The notes beneath the pieces were generated by a model. The model was given only the letters and a program-made list of their open reading frames with translations. It was not told where the DNA came from and searched no databases. This document shows positions 55,586-64,000 of a stretch of DNA of 64,000 nucleotides, one piece after another. A program made the translations under genes and the position numbers. Within the stretch, counting starts at the first letter, position 1. Each line of letters opens with the position of its first letter. This DNA comes from Amanita rubescens (Eukaryota; Basidiomycota; Agaricomycetes; Agaricales; Amanitaceae): positions 124,001 to 188,000 of the forward strand of contig WION01000022.1 in assembly GCA_015039365.1 (NCBI GenBank), written 5' to 3'.

Positions 55586-58500
55586 ATGTCCGCTTTAACG
55601 CGGTCAATTCAGCGCCCTTTTTATCACTACATCCCCAAGAATGTGCCGCTGTCAGGTTACCCGAAGCCTTCTGTTCAACTCGGACTGGAAGAGAATGTTC
55701 GCATTACCTCAACAAGCGACTTTCTTCAGCATTTGCTTCCGTTGCATCCTGAAGCTGCTAGCGCTATCCCTGCCATTCACGAAAGAATAAAGCAGCAATT
55801 CTGGAAAGATAGTCGATGGGCAAATTTCCCTACGGAAGAAGACGGCGATGAGAAATACGCCAAGGACCGGTCGCTTTATCACCAATCGTTCGTTGAGCTC
55901 GCCAACGCAGTATGCCTGGCCTGTAAGGAGTTCGGACTAGTCAACGACGACTGCGTGCAAGGCATATGGGTTGCAAGACCCAATAATGAGAACAGTGGCG
56001 CCGACTCTTTCAAGGCCTGGCCCGATATAGTCCATGTTTCACAGGAAACAACGCTTACCGCGTTAGACACCTGCTTACCGAAAGGGTCAGGAAGCAATCC
56101 CGAAAAGAAGACGCCAGAGGAGGTGCATGTTTTAGCTATGCAACAGATGCAAGTGCTGACGTACATCTAACGGAAAGGCTTGTATGACAAGAGTGTGGTG
56201 GTCGCAAGTCCATACTCAAATCGAAATCACGGCTAAGCCTTTAGACGGGACGGCTATGAACAAAGCCGTTCTGCAACTCTGTTCGTACATGCACCGAATT
56301 CTTAGCAACCAGCTTGATAGACGTTTCGTGTTGGGAATGCTCCTTTGTGGAGAACAACTCTCCCTATGGCTTTACGATAAATCAGGCGCCATCGGTACGC
56401 TGGATCCGATACATATCCATAAGGTGGGTTCCGGCAGGCCTACTATCCTATCATTAAGCTGATGACTGTATAGGATACCACGGAGTTCATTCAAGTCCTC
56501 GTCGCGTTGAAGACACAATCGGCTCACAGGCTTGGCTGGGATCCGACTATGAAAGTGTATCAATCGCCAACAGTGAATGGCTGCCCACGCGATCCAGTTC
56601 CATCCTATCGCATGGTGCCAGAACCTGTCGACTTTACGTCAGATAGTTATCAGGCCAACTGGGTTATATCCATGCCTACGAAAGACGACGCCAATCAACG
56701 TGAAGATTTTGTCACGATCAGACGCCCCATCACATCGCATATAATTGCATGCACCAGCGCGACCATTGTATGGGAAGTTGTAAAACTGAAAGATATCGAC
56801 AAGGAAGACCGACAGGTATGAGGGCTCCAACTTCGTTCGTTGCTTATTTGGCTGACTCGTTCAGATTTTCATACTGAAACAGCAGTGGCAAAAATTGGAT
56901 TACCGAGAATGGGACAAAAAAGCATGGCGGAAAAGGCAACGGTTGAACAAATTCATGAGACAATATTGGCTGGAAAATAACCGATTGGACCAACTTGAAA
57001 AGGAGGAAGATGAAGATTCAAAACCACGCGAAGCTGAGATGTATGATCAAGCGGGTATTGGGGATCGTTTATGGTCTGCCGAGCTTCTTTCCGACGAGAC
57101 TGCTAGTACTCTCGTCATCCGTGCCGATTTAAATGAACGAACGTTGGAACGTGCAGTAGAGCGGAGGGATGATGCGTTAAAGAGGAACAACGAATCTCAG
57201 AATGTGAAGGTTGAATTTGGATCCTCGGTCGATATGACGCCGCCCTCGCCGCCGGCGCGCCTCGAGCATAAGCCACATTTATTGCTCAGTTCCACAGGGT
57301 CGTGGAAATACGACATTTTCTATGACGGACTCCACTCCGAGTTAAAATTCCGGGCACTGACGCGATTGCTATTCGTCAATGTAGGCTTCTCTCCGGTCGA
57401 CTTCCTCGACCTATTGGAGCTGTTGCAAGTAATACGAGGTGCAGTTAAGGGTAGGTTGTGGTAAAAAAACGTAGCGCGACTCAGCTAAAACCTATTATAG
57501 ACCATGAAAAGTTGTACTTTTCAGGTGTTCTACACCGCGACATTAGTATTGGAAACATCATTATACTCCCAGGAGAGAACAGAAACAGCGGCGAAGATGA
57601 AGACTGCGGAATGTTGATCGACTTCGACCATGCAAAACGCGCCTACGAGAATCGGAATTTGGTCATTCATGCTCCTCCCTCCGAGGAACAATGCATAGAG
57701 CTCGAAGAGCATTTCAAGTCGACTGTCAAGTTTGATCGTGAAGTTCTCGTACATGCTTGGCAATATCATGGAAAGATGGATACTACAAAACACTTCCTGG
57801 AGATGTTGCGTGACTCAGAGTGTGACGAGGACCACGATAAGGACGATCTGCCTACTATAACGATGAAGCAATTGGGATGGGAAACGCGGGTAAGCGCCAA
57901 ACAAAGAATCGGGTGATCTGACCTAACGTATGAACCACAAGCATCAATGGCGTCCTTACGTGCCAGTGTTTCACAACGAGTACGAGCATATGGATGCTGT
58001 TGTAGGTGAAATGTTTATCGTGCAAGCTCTCTGTTATTAATGATTTTACGAAGGGTACCCTGCCATTCATGAGCGCGCACGTTGCCAATTGGCGGCCTCG
58101 TCAGCGGAAGAGATCTCCATGGAGGCATCGTGTTACAGACGATACGGAATCGTTGCTCTGGGTCATCATCTTCATTTGCATCTATTATCGTGGACCTGGA
58201 CGCGAACGTCGTCAAGAGCTGGAATCGAAAGACACCGAACTTCACAAAACAGTACATAAAATTTTCAACAGCGATGTAAAAGACATGGGCTGGGCGAAGG
58301 ACAGCCTGATGAGGGTTCCGGAACTATTCAAAGAATACATCCTTGATAGATTCCACCCATACTTTGATCCTCTCAAAGGTATGGTGCGGAAGTGGTACGG
58401 CGTTCAAAGAAGACTGTATGCGCGTTCTGTGAATACGGATGAAGGGGATCATATTCATACCTATATCAAAGGGCTTCTCGATGAAACAATTGAAGAAGTC

Positions 58501-58752
58501 AAGAAAAACCCTCCTGCGGAAGAGCATCCGGGCACTGCAAAGATTCGAGAGCGGCGCAAGAAGCAAATAGAAGATTGGCAGACACTATTGCGAAATCCGG
58601 GTCCAGATCAGGTGCACCAACGTAATAGAAAACTGGGGGCCTTGGACGCAGATGAAGATTCGGAGCCAGCCAGGAAGAAGCTCCGGGTTTCTGATTCGCA
58701 AGAAGAAGACGCAAATGAAGAAGAACGTCTTGCTATTCAACAAATATGCTAA
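55586..58752 (+). CDS. FunK1-type fungal protein kinase, copy 2
   Basis: Tandem paralogue of the gene at 47869. It has a longer N-terminus (MSALTRSIQRPFYHYIPKNV) before VQLGLEENVRITSTSDFLQH. Conserved blocks are ACMTRVWWSQVHTQIEITAK, LLCGEQLSLWLYDKSG, FSGVLHRDISIGNIIILPGE and DCGMLIDFDHAKRA, with catalytic Asp, Asn and the DF dyad kept. After them come FDREVLVHAWQYHGKMDTTK and the PGRERRQELESKDTE region. The intron positions equal those of copy 1, including the 55-nt intron whose reading through would hit a stop in both copies. The ends differ (QQIC against IQRE). Both copies look intact, so divergence of function is possible. Confidence 0.85.
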
Positions 58753-59557
58753 TTGACTCCATCCGTTTCAGAATCCAAGCGGCGTCTGATTACCACTGGT
58801 GGTTTTCTAGATGATTCTAAGTGTACCGTTTTGATGTACTTTGCGTGATAATAAATGTTCTTAACTGGCTAGGGCGTGTGAGCGAATTACGGCGACCACC
58901 AAACCGTCCGTCCAGGGCTGAGCCTGGTTCCATCTGGGCAAGTGCGAGGCTTCAGTGTGATTATTCAGAAATGCGAGTTGCGACGGCATGCGTACAACTG
59001 AGCGAGATGTGGTGTCTGTGCAACAAGATCCAGCCAATAGGAATTCAACATCTGGCACTCGTGGGACAAAACGGCCTAATAACAAGTTGGACGTCATGCA
59101 TCTGAAACTGGGAGTTAGGCTGGGCTTCCAACATCATCTCGGTAGTACGTGATCATTTCCTTCCATCGGTGTAAATGTACAGACTAGCGACTAATATGCC
59201 CGTCAGTTACACCACGAGGACTTCGGAAAAGCTACATCTGATACCAAACCGGCTAAGAAATCGCTCGAATTGACTACACGAGACCCGACTCAAGGGGCGA
59301 ATAACGGTAGTTGTGCTTCTCAGAAGACCCTGGGAGCGTGAACGTTTGAGCACTGCCGTTTTGCACTTTATTCCCCGCGATCTGATCGCCTGTTCACCTT
59401 ATTCATGCCGGCGGTGGTGCCCGCTCGTCCTTGTCACTTGCCAGCTATACTTAGGGCTAATCAGCGGTGCTGGATGTCAATGCAACTGCAAGTAACGTAC
59501 AAATCAACCTCAGCATAAGAGGAGAGCAAGCAGGAGACTGGCATCTCGCGCACGCTC

Positions 59558-62500
59558 ATGTTTCTGCTCCTGGCAATATCCGTGTGCCTTGCGCTAGCAG
59601 TCGAAGCACGGCGCAATTCACGACTCCAGCCTCAAGCTCTTCCTCATCTTACTGAGGATGCTACTCCCAGATTCTCGTATAACGTCTCGAACTGCCCAGG
59701 TCAGCTATTTTCCTGTTGATACCCTTTGAGAAACCAAGTTCCGGGATACAGGATACAAACTTCAGTCTCTGACCGAGACCAACACGGGCTTGAAGGCGTA
59801 TCTTCAACTAGCCGGTCCTGCATGTAACGCGTTCGGCAGCGATGTGGACGCACTGACAATCGAAGTCACCTACGAGACCCAATCACGGTATATTTCAGAC
59901 ACATTCAAATGTCAAAGAAAGCTGCTGACATACCGTACTCTCAGACTCCACGTAAACATCTATGACACGGAGAAGAAACAGTACACCATCCCTGACAGTG
60001 TAGTGAGCTTACCAGCCCCTCCTACCAAGCCATTCACGCACACTTCGGATTTGGTATTCAACTACGAGCCCTCGCCATTTACTTTTTGGATCACTCGACG
60101 TTCTCGGCCATCAGCTGCTCCCTTGTTCGATACGAGAATCTCGTCTCTTCCATCGACTCCGACGGTACCATTCATATCGAGCGATAGTTCAACAACGTTT
60201 GACGGATTTTCGCTCGTTTTTGAAGACCGATACTTGCAGGTATGATATGCATCACTGCATTTACGAAATGCTTCTGATAATACCGCAGCTTTCATCAGCT
60301 TTGCCTCTCGATACCAATATATATGGCTTGGGTGAAGTAGTAGCTAGCTCCGGGTTCCGCAGAGACGTCCGCGGTACTATACAGACGATGTGGAACAGGG
60401 ACGCCGCCGATCCTGTTGACCAGAACATGTGGGCATTCGTCTTCTTAGTGCATATGAACTGACCACAACAACAAGCCTAGTTATGGTTCTCATCCTGTCT
60501 ATATAGAACATCGCTATGATCACGATACCAGAAAGTCTGAAACGCATGGTGTTTTTCTCTTTAGGTCTGATACTTGTTCATCAGCACAGATGAAGATATT
60601 GACTAAAGGCTCAGTGCTGCTGGTGGCGATATTTTACTTGCAACGCCTCGGAACTCGAATACTTCTCTCATCCAGTACAGAATGATTGGAGGAGTCCTCG
60701 ATCTTTACTTCTTCTCCGGACCAACTCCGAACAGCGTCATTGAACAATACGGGGAACTTATTGGACTTCCGACATGGCAGCCTGCCTGGGGTTTCGGATT
60801 TCACCTTTGCAGGTTTGGGCGTCTACTATTCTAGCCATGTTTAGCTTTGACCGTATTCTCATGCAAGGTATGGCTATCACAACATCAGTGAGACAATGGA
60901 ACAAGTTGCGCGCATGCGAGACGCCGATGTTCCGCTCGAAGGCACGCTCCATTCCTAAATCAGGATGTCCCCGATTTTTGACAGTTTGACATCCAGTCAT
61001 GTGGAATGATATCGATCTGTATCACGCATATAGAGACTTTACGACCGATCCCAACAGGTTCCCTGCGGACCAAGTTCGCACGTTTATTGAAGAATTGGTA
61101 AGCTTGTTTGAACCCAGCTATTAAGAACTATTCGTATTTATATTTCTCAGACGAGAAACCATCAGAAATGTACGCTCCCACTGCTAAGCTTACGAAACTT
61201 TTGGACGAATGGCAACAGATATACCCATCGTGGATGCTGCACTTGCCGTCCTGACCAACGCCTCAGATATCGTGAGTAACTCTGAGATGGCATTTCTTCC
61301 CTCTAACGCATGACGCAGTACGACCCTTACACCCGTGGAGTTGAGAAGTAAGTTGACCGATCATATGTGACCACCTTGCTCAGTACAGCAGAGATGTTTT
61401 CATTAAAAACCCGGATGGGTCTGAGCACATCGGCAAAGTCTGGCCCGGCTATACCGTGCGTTCCTTCCTAACAGTACTTCATACCTGTTGAATTGAGAGA
61501 CTGCTTCCAGGTTTTTTCAGATTGGTTCCAGCCAAATACGCAGAGCTGGTGGACGGAAGCACTCCAGAATTGGTCAAATTTAGGCGTCAATTTTTCCGGC
61601 CTTTGGCTCGACATGAATGAGATCAGCTCATTTTGCGATGGGTCTTGGTACGTAGGCATCGTGTCTCTCTGAGGTAGAACGAACGTTGACTGCTTGAACT
61701 TGTACCAGTGGTACAGGCGCTGACTTGTCAGACACCACTATTCCTTTCATACTCTCAGGGCAACCCGGTGCTCTTGTAACAGGTAAAGTCTATCAAAATT
61801 AGAGAAGAGGTCGAGGCACTGATCCCTGTTATGTGAACCACAGCGTGGCCTGAATGGTAAGCCAAGTCCCTTTGAATAAATTCAGGAACGATCCCGTTTA
61901 CACGGCGAAGTTACGATGTTAACGGGTTTGGTACGAGTGGTAACATAACGGTGAACGGCGTCTCTACGTGCCAATTACAGACGTCAAGCCTGACAGCACG
62001 TGGATTGGGAGCCGGACACCAGCAAGGTATCAATACTAGTTTCCCTCCTTACGCTATCCACAACGGTACTTCTAACGATACATCGTCCAAATTCTTCTAT
62101 TTATTTGTTTCAGGAAACGGTCCGCTATATGTGAAGACGCTAGCAACTAATGCCACGCACTTTGGTGGGGTCATAGAATTGGACGTCCATAACTTATGGG
62201 GATTCATGGAGGAGAAAACAACTCACTTGGCCCTCCAAACAATCCATCCAGGGAAACGCCCGTTCATAATAGCCCGCTCTACATTTCCATCAGCAGGAAA
62301 ATGGACCGGTCATTGGGTATGTCTTTATTTCATCAACGAAAAGAAATAGTGACATAGACTCTATGTAGCTAGGGGATAACTACAGTCTGTGGCTGTACAT
62401 GAAGTATAACATACAAGGCGTCCTACAATTCCAGATATTCCAGATCCCGTTTGTTGGCGCCGACACTTGCGGATTCAGTAAGTCGAAATCCGCCACGCCT

Positions 62501-63483
62501 CTTTCTATGACATGATAGATCATTTTTAGATGGAAACACAGACGAAGAGCTTTGCAACCGCTGGATGCAGCTATCGGCTTTTATGCCGTTCTACAGGAAC
62601 CACAATATCATGGGTGCTATATCTCAAGAACCCTATCGGTGGGACAGCGTCGCTCAAGCATCACGCACGGCTATGAAAATCAGATATTCATTGCTGCCGT
62701 ACTGGGTAAGTAAATGATCACGGTATGTATGTTTATGACTTTTAATTGGCTCAGTACACACTTTTTGCGAACGCCTCGAGGTTTGGCACGCCGCCCGTCC
62801 GCGCTTTGTTCTATGAATTCCCAGATGAACCAGAGCTATTCGCGATCGACACTCAATATCTAGTCGGAGCTGATATTCTAGTCACTCCTGTGCTTGCCCC
62901 GAATGTGACGACAGTTGAAGGTATGAATGACATTGTTGACATTATCGATATTCTAAGTCTATTAGGCGTGTTCCCGGGAAGAGGAAAAGTTATCTGGCGA
63001 GATTGGTATACACATCACGTCGTTCAAACCTCGGCCGATGGTTATGCCACTCTTTCAGCGCCTCTTGGGCACATCAATGTCCACGTTCGCGATGGAGCTG
63101 CAATTTTAATGCATGCACGGCCTGCATACACCATATACGAGACACTTCAAGGTCCTTTCGCGTTACTTGTATCACAGGACACCAAAAACCACGCATTCGG
63201 CGCTGCCTATCTAGACGATGGTGAAAGCTATCCTCCAGGACCGAGTCGTGAATTAACCATCACTTCCACGGCCGGTGAGGTTAGAATCGAGGCTCGAGGA
63301 GCATTCCATGTGGAGCAACAGTTGGACGAGGTAACTGTTCTTGGTGTTTCTGCTCGGCCGCGATCGCTGTGGGTAAATGGGAAGGGCGTGCAAAGCTGGG
63401 ATTACTCTGCACAGAAGTACAAGCTCGTTGCCCGTGGACTTGGTGCAGATCTTAATCGGCTGGTTTTGTTGAGGTGGAAATGA
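59558..63483 (+). CDS. Secreted GH31 alpha-glucosidase
   Basis: Hydrolyses terminal alpha-glucosidic bonds, probably in maltose and starch breakdown outside the cell. The start [20 protein letters not shown] is a signal peptide. Then follow the N-terminal beta domain ([20 protein letters not shown]), [59 protein letters not shown] and [16 protein letters not shown], where the Asp of WLDMNE is the family nucleophile. Further on come [48 protein letters not shown] and the C-terminal [20 protein letters not shown] after removal of an in-frame intron. About 15 introns. The frame is continuous throughout. The intron 60942-60996 appears to use GC-AG ends. Confidence 0.92.
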
Positions 63484-64000
63484 GGCTATGATTGTTAGTG
63501 CGTCTAGTACTACTGGCAACGTCGAGGCAATGATAACAAAGCGAAAAAATATCACAAATTAGGCACCTTTCTGATTGATATTTTCCATCTGGCCAATATT
63601 TTTGTCAAAATCATGATCGAAACTGACTAGCACCATACAATCGGGCGCTAGGTAGTAGATACTGATCACAAAGGCCTTGACTCAGACGTTTGCCTGTCCA
63701 CGTTTTGATGGCAATCTGCGGCAGCCGTGAGAAGTTTCATAAACATCAGTTCTTCTGGTGCCACCGAGATCCCATCGTGCATTGGTGGCCTGTTGAAGCG
63801 CTGCCTCTCTTGGGTAAGCCCAATCTGGACCATTGACGCTATTTCTGTTTACGGCAGAGAGCTGAAACCGGACTTGCACAGATTAGAGTAAACACCGGCA
63901 TATGTGAGTTGCGTCGCGGTTTTGCGATCTCGACAAACCCTGCTTAACTATTTCAACCAGATTGTTAATTACAATCAGCATTCCCAGTGTCGGTATTCAT
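63484..64000. other. Window end, no gene recognised
   Basis: Only a 65-aa - strand frame without features. A gene continuing beyond the window cannot be excluded. Confidence 0.4.

Larger units (their letters stand above)
55000..59050 (+). repeat. Segmental duplication, copy 2
   Basis: Partner of 47250-51170. The copies are diverged mainly by substitutions in coding parts, with larger indels in the flanks. Confidence 0.85.

Overview
The window is nuclear DNA of a filamentous basidiomycete, most likely an Agaricomycete. The evidence is the dense set of ~45-65 nt GT-AG introns and a gene set typical of mushrooms: FunK1 kinases, an AA9 polysaccharide monooxygenase, a HET-domain protein, F-box and Crinkler-type proteins, and small secreted proteins. 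I do not name a species. All intron and exon limits were read by eye from splice signals and frame continuity.

Layout. 0.4-4.0 kb: chitin synthase (+). 4.8-6.3 kb: F-box protein (-). 6.5-9.0 kb: Crinkler-type protein with an N-terminal PB1-like domain (+). 9.3-10.1 kb: relics of an NFX1/FAP1 zinc-finger gene and of the IES6 5' end. 10.3-12.7 kb: HET protein (-). 13.0-14.8 kb: decayed P-loop NTPase gene. 15.4-19.7 kb: a duplication mosaic with copies of the chitin synthase 3' end, the PUF6 5' exon and an unknown gene in three copies. Inside the mosaic is an intact, spliced gene that fuses a divergent but complete 76-residue ubiquitin to a ~205-residue nuclease-fold-like domain. 19.9-28.3 kb is a more ordinary block: PUF6 (-), IES6 (+), an OSH1-like oxysterol-binding protein (-) and a small secreted protein with a duplicated exon module (-).

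29-38 kb is gene-poor: two small secreted-protein genes sharing a promoter motif, a CCHC plus HExxH protein, kinase relics and dispersed repeats. 38.7-43.5 kb: a CDCA7-type zinc-finger protein. 44.4-47.5 kb: AA9 LPMO (-) and a HAD hydrolase (+). 47.3-59.0 kb: two FunK1 kinases in a ~3.9 kb segmental duplication, with a carboxylesterase (-) between the copies. 59.6-63.5 kb: a GH31 alpha-glucosidase (+).

Themes. PUF6 and IES6 are ribosome-biogenesis and chromatin genes. AA9, GH31 and the carboxylesterase are secreted hydrolytic functions. Crinkler, HET, the P-loop relic, FunK1 and the ubiquitin fusion are families associated with conflict, effector or signalling roles, and several sit in the most rearranged DNA. 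The best candidate for something undescribed is the ubiquitin-fusion gene at 17979-18988. Next are the PB1-Crinkler fusion and the exon-duplicated secreted protein. Four otherwise recognisable genes carry single-base frame breaks, which may be sequence errors.
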